41,745 bases of DNA from a virus. The stretch lies in the IMG/VR virus record IMGVR_UViG_3300041809_000490, positions 1-41,745 of that record. One strand, given 5' to 3'. Made by a program: the position numbers and the translations under genes. The stretch's first letter is position 1; each line of letters starts with the position of its first letter. Positions 16,104 to 24,892 of this stretch are shown here, piece by piece. The notes under the pieces were generated by a model. That model ran no database searches, was not told the origin of the DNA, and was given only the letters and a program-made list of their open reading frames with translations.

Positions 16104-17582
16104 ATGACCAAACTCGGAGTTGAAGTATTGACATCGGAGACCCCGCAGTCTGCGGGCACCTCTCAGTTCACGGGCCAGCTGTTCGCCACGGTGGCGGCAG
16201 AGTATGGCCCGGAAACCACGACTCTCGTTCGCTCTCTCAACGAATTCGTGCAGCTCTACGGCCCGAGGGAAGCCACGACGCTCAAAGGCTACGACGCGGT
16301 GAACGCCTTCTTTGCTCTCGGTGGCCAGCGCTGCTATGTCTCCCGCTGCCTCGGCGCCTCAATCGCGGCGGCCAAAGTCGAACTGGAAACCACGAGCACC
16401 GCCAAAACGCTCGTCCTTACCGCGAAGTACAAGGGCGCCTACGGCAACAAAATCAAATACGCGGTGATCGAAGCGGAATCCAAAACGCAGCTGGTCATCT
16501 ACAACCCCGAAGGCGAAATCCTGACCAAATCGCCGCTGTTCTCCAAAGCCTCGGAACTGCTCGAATGGGGCAAAGAAGCGGCGAACGAAGTCTACGTTCT
16601 CATCACCGAAGGCTCAGGCTACTCATCGGGCAAAGCCGAACTGGTCAAAAAAGTCACGCAGACGACGCTCTCCGGTGGGGTCAACCCGACGACGAACAAA
16701 GCCGAAACGGTCAAAGCGATCGAACTCCCGGCCAAGGCTCTCGGCCCGGGACAGATGCTCTGCACGGTCCCCACAACCCAGTTTGAATCCGGCGTGTGGA
16801 CGGCGATGGCAGAACAGGCGCTGAAAACCAATCGCTTCGCCCTCGCGGACATGAAAAAGTCCGAAGAAGCCTCCAAGACGGTGGCCGAACTCAAGACCGA
16901 AAAAGAAACGGCCACCTTCTCAACGCTGCTGGGTCAGTACATCGCGTTCTTCTCCACAGCGGTCAAAGCCACGGGCCTAACTCTTGGGACCGAACGCACG
17001 ATCGCAGCGAGTGGAGTGGCGGCGGGGCTCATGGCCAAAGTCGCCTCGGGTGGAAACGACAACCGCGCGCCCGCAGGCCCGCGCTGGCCAATCTCCCCGT
17101 TCGTCATTAGTCTGGTCAACACGTACACCGAAGAACAGCAGAACGAACTCAACACGGCGGGCATCAACAACATTTCAGAACGCCACGGCATCCTGTGCCT
17201 GTTCGGAGACGTGACGGCGACCCCGCAGACCAAAGACCTGATCTTCTACCAGTACAGCTCCAGCCGCGAGCGCATGAGGCTCGTGGCAGAAGCCGAAGAA
17301 ATCGCGGAACGCTTCCTGTTCGCAACCCTCGACGGACGCCACCAGAAACGGGCCAAGTTCCAAGGCGAACTCCAGGCCCTCATCAAAGCTCATTGGGAAG
17401 TGGACGCCCTTTACGGCGAAACGGCAACGGAAGCAGGCAAGGTCATCGTGGCCGAACCCGTCAACACCCCGACGACCGAACAGGCCGGCGAACTCAACGC
17501 CGAAATGATCGTCCGCATCTCGCCCGTCGCATACGCGGTCAAAATCTTGATCGTGGCTACACCAATCACCGAAACTGCATGA
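16104..17582 (+). CDS. Contractile tail sheath protein
   Basis: A 492-residue sheath subunit, with AGGAGGT upstream. N-terminal landmarks of the family are present: GQLFATVAAEYGPETTTLVRSLNEF, the YGPREATTLKGYDAV block, and FFALGGQRCYVSRCLG. The C-terminal conserved domain includes RLVAEAEEIAERFLFATLDG, KFQGELQALIKAHWEVDALYG and a final MIVRISPVAYAVKILI strand that augments neighbouring subunits. Extended sheath surrounds the tube and contracts on host binding. This gene fixes the phage as a myovirus. Confidence 0.95.
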   Translation: MTKLGVEVLTSETPQSAGTSQFTGQLFATVAAEYGPETTTLVRSLNEFVQLYGPREATTLKGYDAVNAFFALGGQRCYVSRCLGASIAAAKVELETTSTAKTLVLTAKYKGAYGNKIKYAVIEAESKTQLVIYNPEGEILTKSPLFSKASELLEWGKEAANEVYVLITEGSGYSSGKAELVKKVTQTTLSGGVNPTTNKAETVKAIELPAKALGPGQMLCTVPTTQFESGVWTAMAEQALKTNRFALADMKKSEEASKTVAELKTEKETATFSTLLGQYIAFFSTAVKATGLTLGTERTIAASGVAAGLMAKVASGGNDNRAPAGPRWPISPFVISLVNTYTEEQQNELNTAGINNISERHGILCLFGDVTATPQTKDLIFYQYSSSRERMRLVAEAEEIAERFLFATLDGRHQKRAKFQGELQALIKAHWEVDALYGETATEAGKVIVAEPVNTPTTEQAGELNAEMIVRISPVAYAVKILIVATPITETA

Positions 17583-17602
17583 AAGCCTAAGGAGCTGACG
17601 AA

Positions 17603-18040
17603 GTGGCGAACTATAGGAGTGACCAGTTCTCAATCGGCGTCACGGTCCTCGGTCTACCCGGCGGCCTCCAGACGGACAACGTGGCCTGGGATGCCTTGGA
17701 GGGCGGCGACAACACCGTCGAGGGAGTGCAGTACCTCCCCGGGGGCATGAAGCCGATGCTCCAGCTCGGAGGCATCCCCAAGCGCTCGAACATGACCGTC
17801 AAACGAATCTGGTCGGACACCCTCATAGCGCTTTACAAGGCCCTGGACGCCTACGCTGGCCAGCTCGAAATGAAGATCACGGTCACGACCCTGAACACCA
17901 AACGCGAAGCTGTCCCGGGCGCTGAAGTGTTCTCCTACACCGGCATCCTCGGAACCGTCACAAGGCCGAACTACTCCTCAGAAACCCCCGAGAAGGCATG
18001 GCTCCAGCTCGAGGTTCTACCGAGCGGCGAAATCGGCTAA
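17603..18040 (+). CDS. Tail tube protein
   Basis: A 145-residue protein with GTG start and AAGGAG upstream, directly after the sheath. The beta-barrel pattern (FSIGVTVLGLPGG, NTVEGVQYLPGGMKP, MTVKRIWSDTLIALYKAL, LEMKITVTTLN, then LQLEVLPSGE) is typical of short contractile-tail tube proteins. Six subunits per ring stack to form the inner tube on which sheath assembles. Gene order sheath, tube, chaperone, tape measure is standard. Confidence 0.88.
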   Translation: MANYRSDQFSIGVTVLGLPGGLQTDNVAWDALEGGDNTVEGVQYLPGGMKPMLQLGGIPKRSNMTVKRIWSDTLIALYKALDAYAGQLEMKITVTTLNTKREAVPGAEVFSYTGILGTVTRPNYSSETPEKAWLQLEVLPSGEIG

Positions 18041-18070
18041 CCGAAGCACAACCGAAAGGCAGGGCAGTCC

Positions 18071-18562
18071 GTGTCGTCCCCCAGTCTCCAAAGCAGGGTT
18101 CAGGCAGCGAAATCCCACAAAGAAGCTGGTCAGATCGTTCGGGTTCCCATCCCCGGCTACCAGGACAAACTGATCGGGGTCTACACCCTCAGGGACTGGC
18201 GCACCCGCGCAGAGCTGAAGCTCAAGCAGGCTGAGATCGCAGAACAGAACCACCCCGGCGATGAGGGACGTGTGGAGCGCCTGTGGGACTCTGCGGCTGA
18301 GTATCTGCTCTCGTCCTCCAAGAGCACCGAAGCGGTGGACGGCGATGAGAAGGCTGATCTCGAGCTCCCCCTCGGGATCGGACTGGCGGCATGGCTCGGT
18401 GGCGACATGGAACACGTCGACACCGACAAGGCTGCGCTCAACCTCATCATGCCCGAGGGCGATGAACTGATCGAGCACATGGGAGCGGTCCTCAACGCGC
18501 AGAACAACGGAAGCGCAGAGGTGGACGACACACTAGCGGGGGAATCCAAGGCGGTCAGCTAG
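18071..18562 (+). CDS. Tail assembly chaperone, short form
   Basis: A 163-residue acidic, helical protein with GTG start, between tube and tape measure. Tail assembly chaperones coat the tape measure during tail initiation. A run of five G (18538-18542) lies shortly before the stop, in the phase needed for a -1 shift (GCG GGG GAA read as GGG then GGA). The frame -1 extension is described in the next entry. Confidence 0.82.
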   Translation: MSSPSLQSRVQAAKSHKEAGQIVRVPIPGYQDKLIGVYTLRDWRTRAELKLKQAEIAEQNHPGDEGRVERLWDSAAEYLLSSSKSTEAVDGDEKADLELPLGIGLAAWLGGDMEHVDTDKAALNLIMPEGDELIEHMGAVLNAQNNGSAEVDDTLAGESKAVS

Positions 18563-18714
18563 ACCCGGGAACGGTCAGGCTGGCCGCTTTTTGCTGTTCC
18601 ATGGGCCTCGGAGACCTCGCCTGGAGGCTGTATGAGGACCCCGATCCGGCCACGAAGGTCTACGTGTCCTCGGTGCTGGCTGTCATGGCGCGAGAAGCGA
18701 AGGGAGCACAATGA
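18071..18714 (+). CDS. Tail assembly chaperone, -1 frameshift product
   Basis: If ribosomes slip back one base on GGG at 18539-18541, translation continues GIQGGQLDPGTVRLAAF... for 57 more residues to the TGA at 18712, giving about 214 residues. The -1 frame has no own good start, carries a protein-like stretch (MGLGDLAWRLYEDPDP, then VYVSSVLAVMAREA) and ends overlapping the tape measure ATG. This is the classical gpG/gpGT arrangement of tailed phages. Evidence is positional and sequence-based; slippage itself is not shown. Confidence 0.75.
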
Positions 18715-20201
18715 GCGTCACCACCGAGGAGCTCCGCGTCAAGCTGATCGATGCGAAGAAAGCCGAGACAGAACTGCGGGGAGTCCGCAAAGAGCTTGAA
18801 GGCACCACCGGAGCAACCACCAAGGCGGGCAAAGAGTCCGAGAAGGCCGCGAAAGGCCACCATGTCCTGTCGGGGGCCCTCGGAAGCCTCGGGACAACTC
18901 TGAAGTACGCCGGGGGCTTCGTGGGTCTCTACGGGCTCGCCGAGGGCGCTAAAGGGGTTGTGCAGGGAGGCCTGGAGGCAGAAGAACAGCACAAGCTACT
19001 GGCAAACGCCCTCACGGCCACCGGACAGGCGGGCGCCGGCGCTTACGGACGGATCAACAAAGCCATCCAGCAGAGCTCCACCCATGGCGGCTTCTCCAAA
19101 GTTGAAGAGACCGAAGGCGTCGCACAGCTCACGCGGGAGACCAAGAGCTACACGGTGGCCCTGAAAGAGAACCAGGCCGTCGTAACCCTCTCCCGGGGCC
19201 TGCACCAGGGCTACGCGCAGACTCTCACGCAGGTCCAGAGGCTCGAGACCGGAACCCCCGGGAGACTGACCAAGCTCATCGGCCCCTACGTGGCCGTGAA
19301 GTACTACGTCGACCAGCTCACAGCCTCCCAGAAGAAGCGCTTCCCTGCCATGGTCAAGGAAGCCGAACTCAAAGACAAGGAAGCAACAGCCACTCAGCTC
19401 AACCAGAAGATCCAGGAACGCTACGGAACCGCAGTGGTGGCCTACAACAGCTCGACTCAAGGAGCGTTGACGAACACCAAGAACACGGTCAAAGAAGCCG
19501 AGGAGGAGCTGGGCGAAAAGCTGGCTCCGACCATCAAAGAAGTAGCCGTGGGGTTCTCGGAAGTTGTGCGGGAAATGATGAAAGGCGAAGGCGTCTGGAA
19601 AACGGTGGGCACCGTGGCGAAGACCTTCTATGAAGCCCTCAAGGGGGTCTGGACCTACCTTGAAAAAAACAAGCTGGCGCTCCAGGGCTTTGAGGGGCTC
19701 TTGGGAGTCCTTGCCACGGCTTGGGGCACTGAGAAGGTGGTCAAATTCGGAACTGCCCTGAAGGATCTGAAGCTCGTGAGTCTCGTGCAGGGCCTTACGC
19801 CGGCGATGGCAGCGTTCGCCCCGGAGCTTCTGGCCGTGGGCGCAGCGGTCGCGCTGGTCTACGAGGGTGTCAAGCACGCCAAGGAAATCCGCGAATTCTT
19901 CGGCCTCGGAGGAACCAAGTACGTCAAACCCGGCTCACTTCCAGCGAGGAAAGCCAAAGCCGAACAGGAAGTGGACGCCTACGACATCGTCCACCACATC
20001 AAACTGCCCACGCCTGTGCCCGGTGGGATCAACTCGGCTCTCGCGGGCGTGACGGGTGGCACTGGGGCTGGCACGACCAAAATCGAGCTACACGTTGATT
20101 CGAAGAAGGTCGCGGAGGCAATGCTCCACAACTACAACTCACGGCGTCTACTCGCGGAATCGGTCACAAAGCACAGTCTCGGACGGCAGGCCCTGAGCTA
20201 A
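18711..20201 (+). CDS. Tape measure protein
   Basis: A 496-residue protein that sets tail length and is ejected into the host. Features are an N-terminal helical region (TTEELRVKLIDAKKAETELRG), a hydrophobic Gly/Ala stretch (YAGGFVGLYGLAEGAKGVV, about 63-85), long amphipathic helices, and a second hydrophobic patch (MAAFAPELLAVGAAVALVY, about 365-385). The family rule of thumb of roughly 1.5 angstrom per residue predicts a short tail of about 75 nm. It overlaps the chaperone frameshift product by ATGA. Confidence 0.88.
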   Translation: MSVTTEELRVKLIDAKKAETELRGVRKELEGTTGATTKAGKESEKAAKGHHVLSGALGSLGTTLKYAGGFVGLYGLAEGAKGVVQGGLEAEEQHKLLANALTATGQAGAGAYGRINKAIQQSSTHGGFSKVEETEGVAQLTRETKSYTVALKENQAVVTLSRGLHQGYAQTLTQVQRLETGTPGRLTKLIGPYVAVKYYVDQLTASQKKRFPAMVKEAELKDKEATATQLNQKIQERYGTAVVAYNSSTQGALTNTKNTVKEAEEELGEKLAPTIKEVAVGFSEVVREMMKGEGVWKTVGTVAKTFYEALKGVWTYLEKNKLALQGFEGLLGVLATAWGTEKVVKFGTALKDLKLVSLVQGLTPAMAAFAPELLAVGAAVALVYEGVKHAKEIREFFGLGGTKYVKPGSLPARKAKAEQEVDAYDIVHHIKLPTPVPGGINSALAGVTGGTGAGTTKIELHVDSKKVAEAMLHNYNSRRLLAESVTKHSLGRQALS

Positions 20202-21067
20202 TGACCATCCCCGGAACCAAATCCTGGGGCGCTGGCCCGGTCACGAAGAAAGCACCACTTTCGGCGGCGCAGGCCAAAAAGGCAGCGGTCACCAAAGCCC
20301 AAGCCTCATGGCCGGCCAAGCAGACCAAATCCGAACAGGAAGTCGGGTTCTTCGGCCACGTCCAGGCGACCGGGGAGGGCAGGCTCGTCACGGTCCTCGC
20401 AGGCGAGGGCGCTCCCACCGTCACCGACGGCTGGGTCAAGGTCGCCAAGGTCCCGAGGTTCCAGCGGGTGGCCTACACGGTGCCGGAAGGTTGGGAACCC
20501 ATCACCATGACCGTCCCCGTCCTGTTCGATGCGATGGTCAGGACCAAAGAACGCAAAGACCTCGAGGAGGACATCCTCAACCTCGAATGGCTGGCGGGAA
20601 GGACTCCGAACCCCACCGGAGGGGAAGTCAAGGGCGAACCCCCGTTCGTGGAAGCCTTCACGGTCAACGCCACGGGAAGCCCGATCCCCCTGATTCCGCG
20701 CCAGTACCAGACGGTCGCAGGCAAATCGCAACAGTGGTACATGACCGGCATCGCCTTCGGAGAAGCCATCAGGGACGCCGGAGGGGCGCGGCTGCGCCAG
20801 AAGGCGACGATCACCCTTCTGGAAATCTTCTCGACCCCCACGGCCCTTCAGCGCAACCGGAAACTGCGCGAAGAAGTCAAGGGCAAATACGACATCGTGA
20901 CCTCGACCTCGACGGCGAACACGATCAAAATCATCGCCAAGGAACTCGGAGTGCCGGCGGCGTGGCAGGCGATCAGAGCTGCGAACAAGATCCCCGCGGA
21001 ACGAGTGCTGAAACCCGGGACCAAGATCAAAGTCCCCCTCACCGTGTTCAGGCAGGTGCCTAGGTGA
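20201..21067 (+). CDS. Baseplate/tail protein with C-terminal LysM-like domain
   Basis: A 288-residue protein starting at the tape-measure stop (TAATG). The C-terminal 60 residues (YDIVTSTSTANTIKIIAKELG, then WQAIRAANKI, then VLKPGTKIKVPL) form a LysM-type fold, as in XkdP and T4 gp53-like baseplate proteins that sit between tube end and hub. The preceding domain contains MTVPVLFDAM and IPLIPRQYQTV, beta-rich. LysM probably binds peptidoglycan or serves as an assembly module. Confidence 0.72.
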   Translation: MTIPGTKSWGAGPVTKKAPLSAAQAKKAAVTKAQASWPAKQTKSEQEVGFFGHVQATGEGRLVTVLAGEGAPTVTDGWVKVAKVPRFQRVAYTVPEGWEPITMTVPVLFDAMVRTKERKDLEEDILNLEWLAGRTPNPTGGEVKGEPPFVEAFTVNATGSPIPLIPRQYQTVAGKSQQWYMTGIAFGEAIRDAGGARLRQKATITLLEIFSTPTALQRNRKLREEVKGKYDIVTSTSTANTIKIIAKELGVPAAWQAIRAANKIPAERVLKPGTKIKVPLTVFRQVPR

Positions 21068-23100
21068 GCGAAGAACCCAAGGGACAGGTTCCCGAAGCAG
21101 GGCCGATCACAGCCTTCCTCGCCAAGAAGATCGCAGGCACCGCGGCCAAGAAGGAAGAAGTCCAGCAGGTCCAGATGGCGGAAGCCATCGGGGAGATCGA
21201 ACTGGAGACCCAGATCCTCGGGGCATCCTTCATCAAGGTCCATGTGATCGACCCCGAACTGATCTTCCTGAATCAGGGCTGGCTCCAAATGAAGGAAGGG
21301 CTGCTCGAACCGATCGAAGTCGAATTCCCCGAAAAGTCGAAGTGGCTCTGGATCTTGTGCGCGATCGAACCCTCGACCGACGTGACGAGCGCCAACCTCG
21401 AACTGACCTTCGAGTCCAAGGTCGTCTCCACGATGCGGGAATTCTGGACCCCTCCGAAGCAGGCCCCACCGGGCACCCAGACCCGAGCGGAGTTTGTCCG
21501 CGACCTCCTCATCGAAGCCAAGGTGCACTACAAGATCGGGGAACTGAAGGTCGTCCAGCCGCTCGCAGAAGAAGAAAAGGGCGAATCGGGAGCCACTCAG
21601 GTCAAAGCGGCCTTGGAAGAGCAGCGAGCTGAACAGGCCACCGAAAAGACGCCCGGGGTCAGCTCGGGCACAAACATCAAGATCAAGGGCATAGCTCCGA
21701 CCAAGCAGCAGCAGGCCGACATCAACACGGCCCTCGGGGTGGCCCACAAACTCAAAGCCCCACCGCTGGCGGTCGAAGCCCTGTTCTGTGCCGGGATCGG
21801 GGAGTCGGACTTCAAACGCGAATCCTCGAACGCCTCGGGCCACAACGGGATCTGGCAATCCTCCACCATTCCGGGCTCAGAGGTCGAACTCCAGGCCACC
21901 TACTTCCTGAAGGGCGGGGAATCCTTCCAGGCCGGCGGAGCGATCAAGCTGGCGAACGAAGGAAAGGCGCCGGGGGAGATCGCCACTCTCGTTGAGGCAT
22001 CGGGGGAACCCGCGTCCTTCTACGAAGCCTACCGCTCAGAAGCCAAGGCAATCATCCAAGCCGGAGGCGGGACAGCGGCAACAGAAACCGGGGCGGCTGA
22101 ATCCGATGTGGCGCAGCTGACCCGAGGCACCGCATCCAACCCGGACGAAGACACCTTCGAATGCATCACCCGCCTCGCGCAGCAGGTCAACTGGTTCGCC
22201 TTCACATCGGCGACCTTCGGGAAACCCGAGATCGTCTACTACATCACGGGTCCCCAGCTGGCCAAACAGCACCCGGCGGCCTACGTTGACATCCAGGAAA
22301 ACTACTGCATCAACCGGGAAACGGGCGTCAAGCAGGAAGGCGTGGTCCTCAGCCCCACCACCGGGACGATCGACAACACGACCTTCGAATACCGCAAAAC
22401 CCACAAGGTCAAAACGAGGGTTCAGCGGAGATCCAAAGCCGCCAAGCCCTCCACCCCCTCGGAGATACGCCTGGAGCTCGTCTGCGGGATAGCGGACTAC
22501 CGAGCAGGGGATGTGTTCGTGATCCGGGGCTTCGGACCCTTCAACGGCAGATGGATCGTCTCGGACGCCACCAGGAACTGCCTCAAAGACACGTTCACGA
22601 AATTCATCCTCGAGCCTCCCATCGAACCGCTGCCCGAGCCGCTGGCGACAGAAAAAGGCGCGGAACTCACGGGCCAGTCGGGCAAAGGCGAAGGCGCAGC
22701 GCTCCAGGCTGAAAGGGCTCTCAGCGAAACGAGCAAGTACCGCTACTCGGAGGAATCAAACCGGAGCAACAACGGGACGCTGTTCGGACCGGAACCGCGG
22801 ACGATGGACTGCTCGTCCTTCTTCACGCTCTGCTACAAGGCCGCGAACCTCCCAGATCCCAACGGCCTGAACTACAACCCGATCGGCACCACCGAAACCC
22901 TGATCCGGCACATGAAAAAGACCTCAACACCCAAACCCGGCGATGCCTGCCTGTTCGGCTCGAGCGAAACCTCAACGGTTCACGTCCAGATATACATAGG
23001 CGGCGGCAAAGCGATCTCGGAGGGTGTCCCCGGCAAGGGACCGGAAGCGGTCACCGCCAACGCCGGCCCTGCCACCTTCCTCGGGTACTACGAACCATGA
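21064..23100 (+). CDS. Baseplate hub with two lytic domains (lysozyme-like and NlpC/P60)
   Basis: A 678-residue, GTG-started protein (GTGA overlap). The front half and a later block (EIRLELVCGIADYRAGDVFVIRG) match XkdQ-like hub proteins. Between them, about residues 236-330, lies a lysozyme/transglycosylase-like segment (EALFCAGIGESDF, SGHNGIWQSS, GEIATLVEASGEPASFYEAY). The C-terminus is an NlpC/P60 peptidase with C583 in MDCSSFF and H640 in STVHVQIYIGGG. The combination would cut both glycan and peptide bonds of peptidoglycan during injection. Domain boundaries are approximate. Confidence 0.8.
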   Translation: MSEEPKGQVPEAGPITAFLAKKIAGTAAKKEEVQQVQMAEAIGEIELETQILGASFIKVHVIDPELIFLNQGWLQMKEGLLEPIEVEFPEKSKWLWILCAIEPSTDVTSANLELTFESKVVSTMREFWTPPKQAPPGTQTRAEFVRDLLIEAKVHYKIGELKVVQPLAEEEKGESGATQVKAALEEQRAEQATEKTPGVSSGTNIKIKGIAPTKQQQADINTALGVAHKLKAPPLAVEALFCAGIGESDFKRESSNASGHNGIWQSSTIPGSEVELQATYFLKGGESFQAGGAIKLANEGKAPGEIATLVEASGEPASFYEAYRSEAKAIIQAGGGTAATETGAAESDVAQLTRGTASNPDEDTFECITRLAQQVNWFAFTSATFGKPEIVYYITGPQLAKQHPAAYVDIQENYCINRETGVKQEGVVLSPTTGTIDNTTFEYRKTHKVKTRVQRRSKAAKPSTPSEIRLELVCGIADYRAGDVFVIRGFGPFNGRWIVSDATRNCLKDTFTKFILEPPIEPLPEPLATEKGAELTGQSGKGEGAALQAERALSETSKYRYSEESNRSNNGTLFGPEPRTMDCSSFFTLCYKAANLPDPNGLNYNPIGTTETLIRHMKKTSTPKPGDACLFGSSETSTVHVQIYIGGGKAISEGVPGKGPEAVTANAGPATFLGYYEP

Positions 23101-24377
23101 GCGGCAACTACGTCACCGAACTCATCCGGGGCCGAGGCGAAGTCGTAGAACAGCGTCCGCTGCTCCGCGGCTACATCTCGGCGTTCGTGGGAACCTCCCC
23201 GGGCAAACAGATCACGGCCCCCAGCGCGTTCCCGATCCCGGGACAGGAACACAACCTAGCATGGGTCGTGACGCCCGAATACTCCACGGTCCGACCGCTC
23301 GGTCCCTGCCAGTGGACGGCCGAACACGGCTCACGGCTTCCCAAACAGTTCGCCAAATGCGTTGTCTCGATGGATAGCGAAGGCATCCCCACGATCATCT
23401 GGTGGGAAGGCGAACAGAAAGAATCGAGCGGGGGCGGCGGGGAAGAATACAAAGCGGGCGAAGGGCTTGAAGAATCCGGCTCCAAACCCGTCACCTTCAA
23501 AGCCAAGCTGGGCGAAGGGCTTGAATTCCTCACCGGCAAAATCCAAGTGGCCGTAGGCGCGGGCTTGGAACTGGCCGCAGGGAAACTCCTCATCAAAGCC
23601 AAAGGCGTCACGGACGCCATGCTCAAAGAAACCTACGCGATCCTTGGCGGTCGTGCAGGTGGACAGACGCTCTACGGAGGCACGGCACCCGGGGAAAGCC
23701 TCATGCTGGGTCCCAATCCGGAAGCGGTTTATCTTACCCTCAACGGCGTAGAAGGAAAGCTCGTCGTAACGCCCGGGCTGACGCTCGAAGTCGAAATCAT
23801 CCAGGCGCTCGTCAGCCTTCAGGTGGAAGGCGAAATGGTAATAGCCTTTCTTCGCCTCAAAGGGACTGGTGCCGCCGAACCGATCCTCGAAAACACCGCC
23901 GAAAACTTCCACTTCAAAAACGCGCCGGTCCTCATCGACAAGGAACTGACGGTCGAAGAACTGCTTACGGCCAAAAAAGGCTTGACCGTGGTGGGCACCC
24001 TGACGCTGCCCTCGGAATCCCTGACGGAAGCGGCGATCAAAAAAGAAGCGGTCTCGGCTCCCAAGGCTCTGATAGCCACAACCCCCACTCCGGGGGTCGA
24101 AGAAAAAGTCGTCCCCGGTACCGCAGGCGTGGCTCGCAAGATCACCGCAGCGATCACGGGCAAAACGGGCGTGACCAGCTACAAAATCAAACACTCGCTC
24201 GAAACCCAAGCGGTGCAGGTGTCGGTCCAAGAAGCGACCAGCAAAAAACCAGGGGTCTACACGGCCGTAGGTGCTGGCTTCGTTGTCACGGCTTGGGAAG
24301 CGACAAGCGCCTCCGAAATCAAAATCACGACCACGCTGGCAGCCGGTAAAGAAATCTTCGTCACGATCGTGGGTTAG
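23097..24377 (+). CDS. Tail fibre / baseplate spike-associated protein
   Basis: A 426-residue protein overlapping the hub by ATGA. After an N-terminal 110-residue domain, three phrases of the form GEGLE / GEGLEFLTGK / GAGLELAAGK (about 118-165) make a short beta repeat, followed by beta-rich shaft sequence. The last 75 residues (TSYKIKHSLETQ to VTIVG) are shared with the head-module protein at 6222-6662. The architecture is that of a fibre or receptor-binding protein; the receptor is unknown. Confidence 0.65.
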   Translation: MSGNYVTELIRGRGEVVEQRPLLRGYISAFVGTSPGKQITAPSAFPIPGQEHNLAWVVTPEYSTVRPLGPCQWTAEHGSRLPKQFAKCVVSMDSEGIPTIIWWEGEQKESSGGGGEEYKAGEGLEESGSKPVTFKAKLGEGLEFLTGKIQVAVGAGLELAAGKLLIKAKGVTDAMLKETYAILGGRAGGQTLYGGTAPGESLMLGPNPEAVYLTLNGVEGKLVVTPGLTLEVEIIQALVSLQVEGEMVIAFLRLKGTGAAEPILENTAENFHFKNAPVLIDKELTVEELLTAKKGLTVVGTLTLPSESLTEAAIKKEAVSAPKALIATTPTPGVEEKVVPGTAGVARKITAAITGKTGVTSYKIKHSLETQAVQVSVQEATSKKPGVYTAVGAGFVVTAWEATSASEIKITTTLAAGKEIFVTIVG

Positions 24378-24384
24378 GACAGTC

Positions 24385-24561
24385 ATGGCAACCGTCACAA
24401 TCACCATTCCCGAAGCCGATGTAGCCGCCGTCACCAAAGCGGTCAAAGCACGATCGCCGAGTTCCCCGACGGCAAAGGCCGCGCTCATCACCATTGTTCA
24501 GCGCTGGGTTGTTGAAGAACAGCGCCGCGAAACGACGATCACGCCGCCGGAACTCACCTAG
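24385..24561 (+). CDS. Small hypothetical protein (58 aa)
   Basis: ATG 24385 with AGGAC upstream, eight bases after the fibre stop. Sequence MATVTITIPEADVAAVTKAV resembles small phage proteins found near baseplate genes, one beta strand followed by a helix ending in an EEQRRE cluster. Function unknown. Confidence 0.6.
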   Translation: MATVTITIPEADVAAVTKAVKARSPSSPTAKAALITIVQRWVVEEQRRETTITPPELT

Positions 24562-24576
24562 CACCGGAGACGCTAA

Positions 24577-24891
24577 ATGGAAGCCACCGCCGAGCATTTT
24601 CCCCCGATCTTCGAATTCAACACCCACGGAGTCGCCAAGACCGTGGAACAGGGAAGCCCCAATGACATTCTGGCCTGCACCTACAGGCTCTGCCTCTGCG
24701 AAGAAGGCACCCGCGAGGAACTCCCGGAATTCGGAATCCCCCAGACGATCTTCCAGACGGTCCCGATAGACCTCAAGGAAGTGGAAGAAGCGATCAGCTT
24801 CTGGGAACCGCGCGCCGAGCCGGAACTCACCGAACTGGCCCTCGAAGCCGCCAACCAGGGCGCACGAACGATCAACGTCGAAGTGGGGTGA
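24577..24891 (+). CDS. Baseplate wedge gp25-like protein
   Basis: A 104-residue protein with the short gp25/IraD-like fold: an N-terminal FPPIFEFNTHGVAKTVEQGS, then LACTYRLCLCEEGTREELPEFG and the Pro-led helix VPIDLKEVEEAISFWEPR. gp25 homologues initiate sheath assembly on the baseplate wedge. It stands one base before the baseplate J gene, the usual order in contractile systems. Confidence 0.8.
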   Translation: MEATAEHFPPIFEFNTHGVAKTVEQGSPNDILACTYRLCLCEEGTREELPEFGIPQTIFQTVPIDLKEVEEAISFWEPRAEPELTELALEAANQGARTINVEVG

Positions 24892-24892
24892 C

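Noticed and set aside
23331-24494. Reverse frame of 387 codons
   Set aside because: Antisense to the fibre gene; F/R/D-rich composition typical of a shadow frame in GC-rich DNA.
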